Notes under the pieces: model-generated
Told to the model about the DNA's origin: nothing
What the model saw: the letters and a program-made list of their open reading frames with translations, nothing else
The model's database searches: none
Position numbers and translations under genes: made by a program
Source: Poseidonibacter lekithochrous
GTDB lineage: Bacteria > Campylobacterota > Campylobacteria > Campylobacterales > Arcobacteraceae
Assembly (NCBI RefSeq): GCF_018861145.1
Contig: NZ_JAHKQT010000023.1
Location: 395,564 to 459,563, forward strand
Reading direction: 5' to 3'
DNA length: 64,000 bases
In this document: one piece after another, positions 26,813 through 37,756 of the stretch
How positions within the stretch are numbered: the stretch's first letter is position 1
Layout of the letters: each line of letters begins with the position of its first letter

Positions 26813-28702
26813 TGTTACTTTTAAAACAATTTTTTTATCTGTTTTTTCTTGTAATTTATTTTTTATACTATTGTATGTTGTAAGACTTAATGGTTTATTT
26901 GAAATCACTTCAATATTTACTAATATATTATCTTTTCTATTTTCTATTGTGTTAATTTTTAAATCTATTTTTTCTTTATTTATTGTTATAGTTTTAATAC
27001 TATTTAAATCATCCAAATACTTATTTCTATCTACTACTTTCATAAATGATAAAAACAATGGAATAGCTACTATAGCCATGATTAGGGAAGTATAGAATAC
27101 TCCTTTTTTTGCTTTTGTTACAGGGGCAAATCCTAAAACTATAAAAGTTAAGGCAGCACTTAGTGTAATACCAACTAAGTTAGTAATAAAAAGTAAAAAT
27201 GAGCCATAAATTACATCAAAATTTCCAAGACCAATTCCAATACCTGTAACACTTAAAGGTGGAACTAAGGCAACAGCAATTGCAACACCTGCAAGTGATT
27301 TTGCAATTTCTTCTTTAGATGTAGCATAAGCTCCTGCAATTCCAGAAAAAACAGCAACTAATAAATCTAATAAATTTGGATGTAATCGCCCTTGCATTTC
27401 AGCAGTTATTTGTTCTAAAGGAATAAATAGTGTATAAACAGAAGAGAATAGTAAAGCCATAAAAATACCAATAGCCAGTGTTTTAATACTTTTAAATAAT
27501 AAAAATTGATCAGTTCTAATTATACCCATTGATAGTGAGATAATAGGAGCCATTAAAGGGGCTAATATCATTGCACCAATGATAACCGGTGCAGAATTTG
27601 CAAAAAGTCCGGTAGTAGCTAATAATGTACTTAAAATCATAAGAATTAAATATGTTGCTGAAAACTTTGAGTTATCTTTTAAAACTGTTAATAAATCTTT
27701 AAAATCATCGTCACTAGCCTTTTTAATTAAAGGGATTTTATTGTTAATTAAAATATTTTTCAACTCACCTTTTGGTAATAAGTTTACTTTAATAACATCT
27801 TTTTCTTCTGTATTATTACTATTTGCACTAACAACATCTAATAAAACTCTTCCTAAATGTAGACTTACACAATCTTTTAATACTTCAAGTTCAATATTTG
27901 AAGCTTGATGTAGTTCACAATTATCTATTTTATAATCTAAAATATTATCCGAAGAGATTGTTAATTTCTCAGTTTTTATATATCCTAAACTTTTTGGTAA
28001 GGAAACTAAAGATATTTTTTGATAAAAAAATATCGCTATTAAATACCAAATATAAGAGAATAGTGAATTTGGAGCTAAGATATAAGCATTTAATTTTCCA
28101 TCATGAATAGATAGTTCATCATTAATTGCTGATTGTTTATTTATTATAGTTGAATGTTCTAAAATAGTTATTCCAGAAGCCACTGTTTGAATAGAGTGTT
28201 CTTTTGATGTTGTTAAAGTATAAGTCCTAAATGTTAACTCTTTTAAGTTCTTATAAAATATTTTAAATTTCTGAAATTTGCTATTTTTATTATAATCAAC
28301 ACGATTCATTCCATGCATATCTCCAATAGAAATACGATTTAAAGCAATATTATCATTACACTTTAATAGATCTATTTTGCTTAACAATTCAAGATTTAAT
28401 GAATCATCTATTGCCTCATAGATATCTGAACAAATACCATAATTACTTATTGTATTGGGACATTGATCATGAGGTAAAAGACCTATTTGAATACTGCTAT
28501 TAAGATTGTCTTTTAAAAATTCTTTTACATTTTTATCATCTAAAAGTAAAAGATGTAAAGTTTTATCATGGGTTTTATCTATTCGAAGAGTATTTGAAAA
28601 TATCTTAGTTTCTAAAGTATATTTTTCTTTTATATAATCTGTAATTTTTTTAAGGGTTTCTTCGTCATTCTCATTTGTAATTAAATGTACCGCTTTATAC
28701 AC
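26792..28702 (-). CDS. DUF389 membrane protein with a lipid-kinase-like N-terminal domain
   Basis: 636 residues. The C-terminal part (about 330-540) is DUF389: six or so membrane helices with NSAPVIIGAMILAPLMAPI and SKEEIAKSLAGVAIAVALVPP. The first 300 residues resemble a degenerate diacylglycerol-kinase catalytic fold. QIGLLPHDQCPNTISNYGI takes the place of the usual 'lPlGTxNDfAr' stretch, and KIDLLKCNDNIALNRISIGD the place of the following 'kiDlg...flNxasxG'. The GGDGT nucleotide loop is not visible, so activity is unlikely. The start is GTG with an AAGGATT site. A short C-terminal soluble domain follows the helices. Confidence 0.75.
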   Translation of the reverse strand: MYKAVHLITNENDEETLKKITDYIKEKYTLETKIFSNTLRIDKTHDKTLHLLLLDDKNVKEFLKDNLNSSIQIGLLPHDQCPNTISNYGICSDIYEAIDDSLNLELLSKIDLLKCNDNIALNRISIGDMHGMNRVDYNKNSKFQKFKIFYKNLKELTFRTYTLTTSKEHSIQTVASGITILEHSTIINKQSAINDELSIHDGKLNAYILAPNSLFSYIWYLIAIFFYQKISLVSLPKSLGYIKTEKLTISSDNILDYKIDNCELHQASNIELEVLKDCVSLHLGRVLLDVVSANSNNTEEKDVIKVNLLPKGELKNILINNKIPLIKKASDDDFKDLLTVLKDNSKFSATYLILMILSTLLATTGLFANSAPVIIGAMILAPLMAPIISLSMGIIRTDQFLLFKSIKTLAIGIFMALLFSSVYTLFIPLEQITAEMQGRLHPNLLDLLVAVFSGIAGAYATSKEEIAKSLAGVAIAVALVPPLSVTGIGIGLGNFDVIYGSFLLFITNLVGITLSAALTFIVLGFAPVTKAKKGVFYTSLIMAIVAIPLFLSFMKVVDRNKYLDDLNSIKTITINKEKIDLKINTIENRKDNILVNIEVISNKPLSLTTYNSIKNKLQEKTDKKIVLKVTPIFLLN

Positions 28703-28753
28703 TATATCAATCCTTTTTTATTAAGATTGATATTATAGTATAAAAAGTAGTAA

Positions 28754-30751
28754 TTAATCTATTGGAACTACTGGGTTTAATGTTGATGTATTATGTAAAA
28801 AATGTCTATGTTTTTCAAATTGATCTATAATATCAATTACAATTGCATTATGATCATAACCATAAATATCATATGCTTTATTTCCATCTTGTAAATAAAC
28901 TTCTACTCTTGAATACCTTTTTTGCTCTTTAGTAGGATTTATTGACTCAGGATATGCATAACTTGGAGTATCATAATTCTTTGTACGAACTTCATAGATA
29001 AAATCAAAATCTTCAGAATGCTCTACTCTTAAAATAGAAATAGCTTTTTCTTTGTCATTTTTTATTTCTGCATTCCATGAATATGAAGAAAGCTCTTCTT
29101 TTACAGCTTCCATTGCAAATGTAACATCTTCATTTATAAATCTTTCCACTTCATCTTTATTTGGAAATTCAATAATTCTATTTAATCTTACTTTCCAAGA
29201 ACCACTTATTTTTCCATGACGACCTGCATTCATATGATGTTTTAAACTTTCATTTCTAATCGTCTCAAGTTTTAAAGCTCTATATAATCCCCAAGCAGCA
29301 ATTAACATAACAATAGCAAAAGGTATCGCAATAATAATAGAAGCGGATTGTAAGGCACCTAAACCACCTGCAATTAATAAAGCAATAGCTACTATACCTT
29401 GAGTTACTGCCCAAAAGATTCTTTGCCAAACAGGATTTTTATCATTTCCACCTGATGCAATTGTATCAACTACAAGAGCACCTGAATCTGCTGAAGTTAT
29501 AAAGAAAGTGATTACTAATATAATTGCAATAATTGAAGTAAATCCAGAGAAAGGAAAATGTTCTAAGAATTTGAAAAGTGCAGTTGAAACATCTGCTGAT
29601 ACAGCAGAAGTTAACATTACAAAACCATCATTCATAATAGCATCTAAGGCACTATTTCCAAATACTGTCATCCAAAGAAATGTAAATCCAGCAGGAACAA
29701 AAAGTACACCTATTACAAACTCTCTAATAGTTCTTCCTCTTGAAACTCTAGCTATAAACATACCAACAAAAGGAGCCCAAGCAATCCACCATGCCCAATA
29801 AAACAATGTCCATGAACTCATCCAAGAAGTTTTATCATAAATATATTGATTAAATGTCATTTCAACAATATTTGATAAATATGCTCCAATATTTTGAACA
29901 TATGCACCTAAAAGAAAAAAAGTAGGACCTGCAATAAATACAAAAAGAAGTAAAAAACTTGCTAAGTAAAGATTTATTTCTGATAATCTTTTTATTCCAC
30001 CATCTAAACCTAAAACAACTGAAATAGTAGCTAAAGCAGTAATAACAGATATTAATATTATTTGAGTAATAATATCAACTGGAATATCAAATAAATAGTT
30101 TAAACCTGAATTTACTTGTAAAACACCAAAACCAAGTGAAGTAGCAACACCAAAAACAGTACCTAAAACAGCAATTGTATCAACAGTATGTCCAATTCCA
30201 CCATAAATCTTTTCACCAATTAAAGGATATAATGCTGATCTAATTGATAAAGGTAAACCGTGTCTAAAAGAAAAATATGCTAATACCAATCCAACTAAGG
30301 CATAGATTGACCAAGCATGAATTCCCCAATGAAAAAATACAATATTCATAGCCAATTTTGCAGACTCAATACTCTCTTTTGAACCAACAGGAGGAGAAAC
30401 ATATTGCATAACAGGTTCAGCAACACCCCAAAACATTAACCCTATTCCCATTCCTGCTGAAAATAACATTGCAAACCATGATAAATTACTATATGTAGGT
30501 TTTGAATGATCAGGACCTAGTTTAAATTTACCAAAAGGTGAAATTGCTAAAAAAAGTACAAAAAGTACAAAAATTCCTACACTTAGCATATAAAGCCAGC
30601 CAAATTTTTCTGCTACAAAACTCTTTACTGTATTAAAAATATTATTTGCAAGCTCTGGACTAATAGCTGTAAAGACTACTAACAATATTATAAATAACAC
30701 TGATGGTATAAATACAGGTTTTAATATTGTTGTTTTAAAATTATTATTCAT
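28754..30751 (-). CDS. BCCT family choline/betaine transporter
   Basis: 665 residues with twelve membrane helices. The BCCT signatures are present: GMGIGLMFWGVAEPVMQY and the helix-8 box WTLFYWAWWIAWAPFVGMFI. A C-terminal cytoplasmic domain of about 150 residues after the last helix (MNAGRHGKISGSWKVRLNRI onward) is like that of BetT. It imports choline, glycine betaine or carnitine. It has its own promoter region, 146 bases after the next transporter gene. Confidence 0.9.
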   Translation of the reverse strand: MNNNFKTTILKPVFIPSVLFIILLVVFTAISPELANNIFNTVKSFVAEKFGWLYMLSVGIFVLFVLFLAISPFGKFKLGPDHSKPTYSNLSWFAMLFSAGMGIGLMFWGVAEPVMQYVSPPVGSKESIESAKLAMNIVFFHWGIHAWSIYALVGLVLAYFSFRHGLPLSIRSALYPLIGEKIYGGIGHTVDTIAVLGTVFGVATSLGFGVLQVNSGLNYLFDIPVDIITQIILISVITALATISVVLGLDGGIKRLSEINLYLASFLLLFVFIAGPTFFLLGAYVQNIGAYLSNIVEMTFNQYIYDKTSWMSSWTLFYWAWWIAWAPFVGMFIARVSRGRTIREFVIGVLFVPAGFTFLWMTVFGNSALDAIMNDGFVMLTSAVSADVSTALFKFLEHFPFSGFTSIIAIILVITFFITSADSGALVVDTIASGGNDKNPVWQRIFWAVTQGIVAIALLIAGGLGALQSASIIIAIPFAIVMLIAAWGLYRALKLETIRNESLKHHMNAGRHGKISGSWKVRLNRIIEFPNKDEVERFINEDVTFAMEAVKEELSSYSWNAEIKNDKEKAISILRVEHSEDFDFIYEVRTKNYDTPSYAYPESINPTKEQKRYSRVEVYLQDGNKAYDIYGYDHNAIVIDIIDQFEKHRHFLHNTSTLNPVVPID

Positions 30752-30897
30752 TATTTTCCTTTTGATTTGTTTTAATATATATCTAGTAGTGATAAGTATT
30801 TAAATATAGTTTTACTATTATTCTAAAGTAATAGGAAGAAGGGATCGATTATAGTCAAAAATGATAGTGAAGTAGGTACTAAGTACCTACTTTTAAT

Positions 30898-32244
30898 TTA
30901 GAATTTAAATAATCCTGTTTCATTTAAAATTACAATAATCAGTGCTATAGGTATAATATATCTAACCATAAAGAACCAAACCTTTGTAAAAAATGTTCCT
31001 ATTAAAGGTATTAGTTCTGCGTTTATTTTTTCTTTATCCATAAAATGTCCAACAAATACAACAACTAAAATTCCACCTAAAGGAACTAAAATAGTTGAAG
31101 AAACAAAATCTAACCAATCAAATAAGTTTTTATCTCCTACCATTAACATAGGTGAATAATCTGTAATATTTGATAATAAAGCAGCAATTCCTAGTACATA
31201 AAAGAAAATACTACATATTAATGCAGCTTTTACTCTTGAATAATTAAATCTATTTACAAAATATGAAACCATAGGTTCTAGCATTGAAATAGCTGATGTA
31301 ATACCTGCAAAAGCAATAGCTACAAAAAATAAAACAGCTAAAAAAGTACCAATACTACCAAATTCATAAAAAACAGAAGGAAGGGAAATGAATACTAACC
31401 CAGCACCTTTTGTTGATTCAGCGCCTTTATCAAATAATAAAGTGAAGATAATAAGTCCCGCTACAAGTGCAACTAATGTATCAATAACTGCTATTAGTAA
31501 TGATGATTTTACAATATTCACTTTTTTAGGAAGTGACGCTGCGTATGTTATTATAATACCCATACCTAAAGATAAAGTATAAAAAGCTTGTCCAATTGCA
31601 ACAATAACTGCTTCTGAGCTTAATTTTGTAAAGTCTGCATTAAACATAAAAGATGCAGCTTTTGAGAAACTATCAACTGAAATAGAATAAACAAAAAGAA
31701 TAGTTAAAATTAAGGCTAATAATGGCATTAAAATCTTATTTATCTTTTCAATTCCATCTTTTACACCTTTTAATATAATAGATGTAACTAATACAAACAC
31801 AATTGTATGATACATTAATTGTGTTTTTAAATCAGATGTTAATAAACCCATAAATATATTTTTTGATTCTTCAACTGAAGAAGGTAAAGATTGAAAGGAG
31901 ATAGCAATATAATGAAAAATCCATCCAATTACAACAGAGTAATAAGAAAGAATTATCAAAGGAACAATCGCAATAAATCCTGCATATTTCCAAATATTTT
32001 TCTTCTTAGTTGCTAGTTTTTCAAACATACTAACCGCATCACTTTGTCCTAATTTACCAATTAATAACTCTGCAATTAAAATAAAAACCCCAATAAATAA
32101 GGCAGTTAATAAATAAACTAGAACAAAAGCTCCACCACCATATTCACCTGTAACATAAGGGAATTTCCAAATATTTCCCAAACCAACTGCAGAACCTACT
32201 GCTGCTAAAATAAATCCAAAGCGACTAAATCGTGCTGTACTCAT
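30898..32244 (-). CDS. Sodium-dependent NSS (SNF) family transporter
   Basis: LeuT-fold symporter: helix 1 FILAAVGSAVGLGNIWKFPY and the GEYGGGAFVLVYLL helix carry the sodium and substrate site. About eleven to twelve membrane segments are seen. I use the ATG at 32244 (MSTARFSRFGFILAA) with an AAGGAT site, not the in-frame start at 32268. Substrates in this family are amino acids or similar zwitterions. Confidence 0.9.
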   Translation of the reverse strand: MSTARFSRFGFILAAVGSAVGLGNIWKFPYVTGEYGGGAFVLVYLLTALFIGVFILIAELLIGKLGQSDAVSMFEKLATKKKNIWKYAGFIAIVPLIILSYYSVVIGWIFHYIAISFQSLPSSVEESKNIFMGLLTSDLKTQLMYHTIVFVLVTSIILKGVKDGIEKINKILMPLLALILTILFVYSISVDSFSKAASFMFNADFTKLSSEAVIVAIGQAFYTLSLGMGIIITYAASLPKKVNIVKSSLLIAVIDTLVALVAGLIIFTLLFDKGAESTKGAGLVFISLPSVFYEFGSIGTFLAVLFFVAIAFAGITSAISMLEPMVSYFVNRFNYSRVKAALICSIFFYVLGIAALLSNITDYSPMLMVGDKNLFDWLDFVSSTILVPLGGILVVVFVGHFMDKEKINAELIPLIGTFFTKVWFFMVRYIIPIALIIVILNETGLFKF

Positions 32245-32473
32245 GTTCAAATCCTTAAAATAAAGCATGAATAGTATCTAAAAAGTTATTAAAATAAAAT
32301 GTAACTAATATGTAGAAAAATCATAATATTTAGATAATTAAATTAAGAATATAAATTATTATATTTAGACTCCATATCTAAATAAATATCTTATTTAAAT
32401 ATTATTTATGGTACAATTTTTAACATTAGTGTAGTTAAACCAATGTTTTAGAAATTATTAAAGTGGTGACAAT

Positions 32474-33583
32474 ATGAAAATTAAATTTATAAACGATGAC
32501 ATAAATAAGCTAGAAAAAGAATTAAATAATTTATCACAAAGTGCAAAGTCTATTTTGATTCTTAGCTGTGATGAAAACAATTATAATACAGATAAGATGA
32601 ACAATATTTTAAAAGAACATACAATTCCAATCATTGGAGCTATTTTCCCTCAAATAATTTATAAAAATAAAAACTATAAAAAAGGAACAATATTAGTTCC
32701 CTTAGATGATTATTTAGATATTTTATTAATCAAAAATTTATCATCTTCCACAAACAAAGTCTTAGATGAAAAAATTGAAAAGCATTATGATGTACTTAGT
32801 AATGATACAAAAATGATGTTTGTCTTTGTTGATGCTTTAAGTAAAAATATTAATAATTTAATATCAACTTTATTTGATAACTTTGGCTTATCAATTAATT
32901 ATATAGGTGCAGGAGCTGGTTCTTTATCTTTTATAAAGAAACCTTCTATTATTACAAATACTGGAATACATGAAGATTGTGCTGTTATTGCATCTTCAAT
33001 ATTAAATAGTGAAATAGGAGTAAAACATGGCTGGACTCCTATTTCTCAGGCACTTAAAGTCACAAAGTCAAAAGATAATAGAATAATTGAATTGGATTAT
33101 AAACCTGCATATCATGCATATAAAGAGATTGTAGAAAAATATTCTAAAAAAAGTATTTCTAAAGAGAATTTCTTTGATATTGCAAAAGATTATCCATTAG
33201 GGATAAATAAACTTCAAGGAGACATAATAGTACGTGATCCTATTATATTAGAAGATACAAGTTTAGTTTGTATTGGAGAAATCAATGAAAACTCCTTTGT
33301 CTCTGTTTTAAAAGGAGATGTAGACTCTTTAATCAATGCAGCTTTACAAGCTAAAGAAGAAACAATAATAAAAGAAAAAAATTATTTTGTTTTATTTATT
33401 GATTGTATTTCAAGAGTATTATTTCTAAAAGAAGAGTTTCATAAGGAACTTGATATTGTAAATGATGATGAACACGTTATAATTGGTGCATTAACCTTAG
33501 GTGAAATAGCTAACAATAAAAAACACTATTTAGAGTTTTATAATAAAACAGCTGTAATAGCAAAGGTAGAAGACAATGAATAA
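32474..33583 (+). CDS. FIST sensory-domain protein
   Basis: 369 residues with the FIST N-terminal domain (about 1-170; YIGAGAGSLSFIKKP at its end) and the FIST C domain (about 195-350; PLGINKLQGDIIVRDP and VLFIDCISRVLFL). FIST domains are sensory modules thought to bind small ligands such as amino acids. The gene overlaps the histidine kinase gene by 8 bases, so it is probably the stimulus-sensing partner of the kinase. Confidence 0.85.
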   Translation: MKIKFINDDINKLEKELNNLSQSAKSILILSCDENNYNTDKMNNILKEHTIPIIGAIFPQIIYKNKNYKKGTILVPLDDYLDILLIKNLSSSTNKVLDEKIEKHYDVLSNDTKMMFVFVDALSKNINNLISTLFDNFGLSINYIGAGAGSLSFIKKPSIITNTGIHEDCAVIASSILNSEIGVKHGWTPISQALKVTKSKDNRIIELDYKPAYHAYKEIVEKYSKKSISKENFFDIAKDYPLGINKLQGDIIVRDPIILEDTSLVCIGEINENSFVSVLKGDVDSLINAALQAKEETIIKEKNYFVLFIDCISRVLFLKEEFHKELDIVNDDEHVIIGALTLGEIANNKKHYLEFYNKTAVIAKVEDNE

Positions 33584-34772
33584 TCTACAACTAAATAATG
33601 CATTATTAGAAATCTTATTAAATATTGGTACTTCATTTGAATTAGAGACAACAGTTCAAGATGCATTAACAAGTTATTTACGTCAATTAGATTGTTCAGG
33701 AGTTATATTATTTGAACAAAATGATAGTAAATATAATTTACACACTGCAAAACCTAAAATCTTTAAAAATGACTCAACAATTTTAGAAATAATTATAAAT
33801 ATAGAAAAAAATATAGAAACAATTAAGAAAGAATATTTTAATAAAGATTTACCCTATTTTATTTCAAAAGACGATGCATATTATTATCTAAATGAATTAA
33901 AAGATTTTGGATTAATTATGTTTATAAAGAATCATACTACTTTTGAAGTAAATACATGCAAAGCACTAATACCTATAAATAAGAAATTCACGCATTCCTT
34001 AATTTCTTGCAGAAATATTGAACAAAAAGATATTAAAGATAAACTTCTTTATGAGCAATCAAAGATGGCTACAATGGGTGAAATGATAGGTAATATAGCT
34101 CATCAGTGGAGACAACCTCTATCTGTAATATCAACATGTGCAACAGGTACTATGATGTTAAAAGAGTTAAATGATTTAACAGATGATATATTTTTAAAAA
34201 ATATGCTTACAATTAATAAAAATGCCCAGTACCTTTCAAAAACAATAGATGATTTTAAGAATTTCATTAAAGGTGATAGATCTAAAAAAAACTTTAACCT
34301 AAAAGATGTCATAAATAGTTTTATTCAACTTGTAGAAGGCTCTATAAAAAATCACCAAATAAAACTAGTTGTAGAAACAGATCATAATATCAATATGTTT
34401 GGTTTTCCGAATGAACTAATACAGTGTTTTATCAATATCTTTAACAATAGTAAAGATGCATTAAATGATTTTAATGAAGAAGATAGACTAATTTTCATAA
34501 AAGTAAAAGAGAAAAAAGATGATGTTGTTATTACTTTTAAAGATAGTGCAGGAGGGATACCAAAAGATATTCTTACAAAAATATTCAATCCATATTTTAC
34601 TACAAAACATCAATCTCAAGGGACAGGACTAGGTCTTCATATGACATATAATCTTATTGTTGATGGTTCAGATGGAAATATTCAAGCTTCTAATATTCAC
34701 TTTAAATATAATGAAAAAAACTACAAAGGTACAAAATTTACAATTACCTTACCAAATAATAAGAACTATTAG
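33576..34772 (+). CDS. Sensor histidine kinase partnered with a FIST protein
   Basis: 398 residues. The N-terminus (about 1-140) looks like a GAF-type fold and has no membrane segment, so the kinase is cytoplasmic. The H-box is MIGNIAHQWRQPLSVISTCA (about 167-186). The ATPase has an N-box NIFNNSKDAL (about 284), G1 DSAGGIPKDI and G2 GTGLGLHM. This HQWRQPL type is common in Campylobacterota. No response regulator is adjacent. Confidence 0.88.
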   Translation: MNNLQLNNALLEILLNIGTSFELETTVQDALTSYLRQLDCSGVILFEQNDSKYNLHTAKPKIFKNDSTILEIIINIEKNIETIKKEYFNKDLPYFISKDDAYYYLNELKDFGLIMFIKNHTTFEVNTCKALIPINKKFTHSLISCRNIEQKDIKDKLLYEQSKMATMGEMIGNIAHQWRQPLSVISTCATGTMMLKELNDLTDDIFLKNMLTINKNAQYLSKTIDDFKNFIKGDRSKKNFNLKDVINSFIQLVEGSIKNHQIKLVVETDHNINMFGFPNELIQCFINIFNNSKDALNDFNEEDRLIFIKVKEKKDDVVITFKDSAGGIPKDILTKIFNPYFTTKHQSQGTGLGLHMTYNLIVDGSDGNIQASNIHFKYNEKNYKGTKFTITLPNNKNY

Positions 34773-34799
34773 CCTTTAGAAGTATATTAAAGAGTTAAT

Positions 34800-34821
34800 A
34801 AGTTGGGATAAACCCCAACTT
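34800..34821. terminator. Hairpin terminator between the kinase gene and acnB
   Basis: The stem AAGTTGGG / CCCCAACTT lies between the convergent genes. It can serve both directions, but no long T-run follows. Confidence 0.65.
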
Positions 34822-34837
34822 ATCTTTGAAATAGTTC

Positions 34838-37411
34838 CTAAGAGTGAACTAAGTTTGTTAATTGTTCAGAAGTAACTTCGTGGAAGTTTAAGTATTTATA
34901 AACACCCTCTTTGTTTTTTTCTGTAATTTTCTTAGGTACAATTTCCATGTACTCAGCTTTTGTTGGAAGTCTTCCAAGAAGTGCAGCAACTGCAGCAACT
35001 TCAGCAGATCCAAGATAAACTTGAGAACCTTTTCCTAATCTATTATCAAAGTTTCTAGTAGATGTAGAGAATACAGCAGCTCCTTCAGAAACTGATGCTT
35101 GGTTACCCATACATAATGAACAACCAGGAATTTCTAATCTTGCACCCGCAGCTGCAAAGATTGAATAGTAACCCTCTTCAGTTAATTGTTCTTTATCCAT
35201 TTTTGTTGGTGGTGCAACCCATAATTTAGTTGGAACTTCACCCTCACCTTTAAGTACTTCACCAAGTGCTCTGAATAATCCAATATTAGTCATACAAGAA
35301 CCTACGAATACTTCGTCAATGTTCTTAATTCTTTTATCATCAGCTAAGATGTTAGTTAATGTATCAACATCATCTGGATCATTTGGACAAGCTAAGATTG
35401 GCTCAGTAATTGTATTTAAATCAATTTCAATAGTTGCTGCATATTCTGCATCAGCATCTGGTTGAAGTAATTCTGGGTTTGCAATCCATTCTCTCATTTT
35501 ATCAGCTCTTCTTTGAAGAGTTCTAGCATCTTCGTAACCTTCTTCGATCATCTTTTCAATTAAAGCGATGTTTGAAGATAAGTACTCAATAATTGGTTCT
35601 TTATCTAATTGAACAGAACAAGCTGCTGCTGATCTCTCTGCTGCTGAATCTGATAATTCGAATGCTTGCTCAACTTTTAAGTCAGGTAAACCAGCAATTT
35701 CAATAATTGTTCCAGCGAATACATTCTTTTTACCTTTTTTCTCAACAGTTAATAAACCATCTTGAATAGCTTGGTAAGGAATTGCGTTTACTAAATCTCT
35801 TAAAGTAATTCCTGGTTGCATTTCACCTTTGAATTTAACAAGAACAGACTCAGGCATAGTTAAAGGCATAGCACCAGTAACACCAGCGAATGCAATTAGT
35901 CCAGAACCAGCTGGGAATGAAATACCAATTGGGAATCTAGTATGTGAATCTCCACCAGTACCAACAGTATCAGGTAAACATAATCTATTTAACCAAGAGT
36001 GAATAACACCATCACCTGGTCTTAATGTAACTCCACCTCTTGAAGAAATGAACTCAGGTAAAGTATGTCTTAATTTAATATCTGCTGGCTTTGGATAAGC
36101 AGCAGTATGACAAAATGATTGCATAACCATATCAGCACCAAAAGAAAGTGCAGCTAATTCTTTAATCTCATCTCTAGTCATCGGTCCAGTTGTATCTTGA
36201 GATCCAACAGTTGTAGCAATTGGCTCAACGTACATACCAGGTTTAACACCTTCGATACCACAAGCTCTTCCTACCATTTTTTGTGCTTGAGTAAATCCTT
36301 TACCGTTATCAGCTGGTTGAGAAGGAGCAACGAATGCAGTTGTAGCATCTAATCCTAAAGTTTCTCTAGCTTTAACTGTAAGACCTTTACCAATAATTAA
36401 TGGAATTCTTCCACCTGCTCTCATTTCATCTGTTAATGTATTAGGAGCTAAATCAAATTCAGAAACAACTGAACCATTTTTAAGAATCACACCCTCGTAT
36501 GGTTTAACAGTAATAACATCACCAGTTTCTAAAGCATCAACAGAAGCTTCAATTGGTAAACATCCTGAATCTTCTGCAGTATTGAAGAAAATTGGAGCAA
36601 TAATAGAACCAATTACAACACCACCAGTTCTTTTATTAGGAACACCTGGAATATCTCTACCCATGTGCCATTGAACAGAATTAATCCCAGATTTTCTTGA
36701 TGAACCAGTACCAACAACATCACCAACGTATGCTAATGGGTGACCTTTTGCTTTAAGTTCTTTCATTGTATCTAATGGATTATCCATTCTTGATTGTAAC
36801 ATTGCAGTTGCGTGTAATGGAATATCTGACCTAGTAAATGCAACAGTTGCAGGAGATAAATCATCTGTATTTGTTTCACCAGGAATTTTATATACAGTTA
36901 AAGTCATTTCTTCTTCTAGTGCAGGTTTGTTAGTAAACCATTCTGCATTTGCCCAAGACTCAATAACTTCTTTTGCATAAGAGTTTCCAGCATCCATTAA
37001 ATCTTTAACATCATTAAATGAATCATATACTAAGATAGTATTTTTTAATTCATTAGCAGCAGCAGCAGCTACTTCTTCAATTTTAAGTGCATCAATTAAT
37101 GGAACAACATTAAATCCACCCATCATTGTTCCTAAAATTCTCACAGCTTCAGATTTTGAAATTACTGAACATGCAACATTACCTTGAACAATATCATTTA
37201 AAAATGCAGCTTTAACATAAGCAGCATCATCAACACCTGGGTTGATTTTGTTGTTGAATAAATCTAATACGTACTCAGACTCAGCTACTGTATCAGCTTT
37301 TAATAATTCAACTAATTGTGCTGTTTCTTCAGCAGTTAATGCTAATGGAGGTAAACCACCTTCGTTAGCTCTTTCTTCTGTATGTGCTTTATAATTTACT
37401 AATAAACTCAT
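34838..37411 (-). CDS. acnB: Aconitate hydratase B
   Basis: Bifunctional aconitase/2-methylisocitrate dehydratase of the TCA cycle, 857 residues. The AcnB order is an N-terminal HEAT-like region, the swivel domain, then the catalytic domains. The 4Fe-4S cysteines are in VGSCMTNIG (about 703) and CSLCMGNQ (about 765, two Cys), and [11 protein letters not shown] (about 485) carries active-site residues. An AGGAGATAAT site precedes the ATG. Confidence 0.96.
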   Translation of the reverse strand: MSLLVNYKAHTEERANEGGLPPLALTAEETAQLVELLKADTVAESEYVLDLFNNKINPGVDDAAYVKAAFLNDIVQGNVACSVISKSEAVRILGTMMGGFNVVPLIDALKIEEVAAAAANELKNTILVYDSFNDVKDLMDAGNSYAKEVIESWANAEWFTNKPALEEEMTLTVYKIPGETNTDDLSPATVAFTRSDIPLHATAMLQSRMDNPLDTMKELKAKGHPLAYVGDVVGTGSSRKSGINSVQWHMGRDIPGVPNKRTGGVVIGSIIAPIFFNTAEDSGCLPIEASVDALETGDVITVKPYEGVILKNGSVVSEFDLAPNTLTDEMRAGGRIPLIIGKGLTVKARETLGLDATTAFVAPSQPADNGKGFTQAQKMVGRACGIEGVKPGMYVEPIATTVGSQDTTGPMTRDEIKELAALSFGADMVMQSFCHTAAYPKPADIKLRHTLPEFISSRGGVTLRPGDGVIHSWLNRLCLPDTVGTGGDSHTRFPIGISFPAGSGLIAFAGVTGAMPLTMPESVLVKFKGEMQPGITLRDLVNAIPYQAIQDGLLTVEKKGKKNVFAGTIIEIAGLPDLKVEQAFELSDSAAERSAAACSVQLDKEPIIEYLSSNIALIEKMIEEGYEDARTLQRRADKMREWIANPELLQPDADAEYAATIEIDLNTITEPILACPNDPDDVDTLTNILADDKRIKNIDEVFVGSCMTNIGLFRALGEVLKGEGEVPTKLWVAPPTKMDKEQLTEEGYYSIFAAAGARLEIPGCSLCMGNQASVSEGAAVFSTSTRNFDNRLGKGSQVYLGSAEVAAVAALLGRLPTKAEYMEIVPKKITEKNKEGVYKYLNFHEVTSEQLTNLVHS

Positions 37412-37756
37412 ATATTATCTCCTATTTGATTTAATTTTATTGATAAGATTATAGCATAAAGCATAAAATTAGTATGTACAATTATTGTAAAGAGATGTAC
37501 AAGTTTTTATTTTTGTAAATAAAAGTTACAATATCTAGCTTTATTATTAGTGAAGATAGATAAAAACATCTATTTTAAGTCTTTTAAGGTGTTTAGAAGA
37601 GTTAATTATAATAGCTACTTTTATACACACTTTTATTTTTAATAGTAGTTTATCTGTATATATTCTATATATGTACAACTTTTGTGCTTTTGATAAGGAG
37701 ATTGCTTTAAGCTTTTATTATTATAATTCTATATTAAATAATACACAAGGATAACT
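37412..37756. promoter_or_regulatory. 345-base intergenic region: acnB promoter and ATGTACAA repeats
   Basis: A good -10 box for acnB (TATAAT on the minus strand, 37448-37453) has ATGTACAA at 37474-37481 and 37495-37502. These copies are 21 bp apart and cover the -35 zone. A third copy is at 37671-37678. GTAC is symmetrical, so the sites could bind a dimeric regulator. The remainder holds an AAGGATAACTTTG start region for the thioesterase gene and nothing else I can call. Confidence 0.5.

Noticed and set aside
32245..32473. GTTCAAATCC near 32246 as part of a tRNA
   Set aside because: It is the leader and ribosome-binding site of the NSS transporter; no cloverleaf can be drawn.
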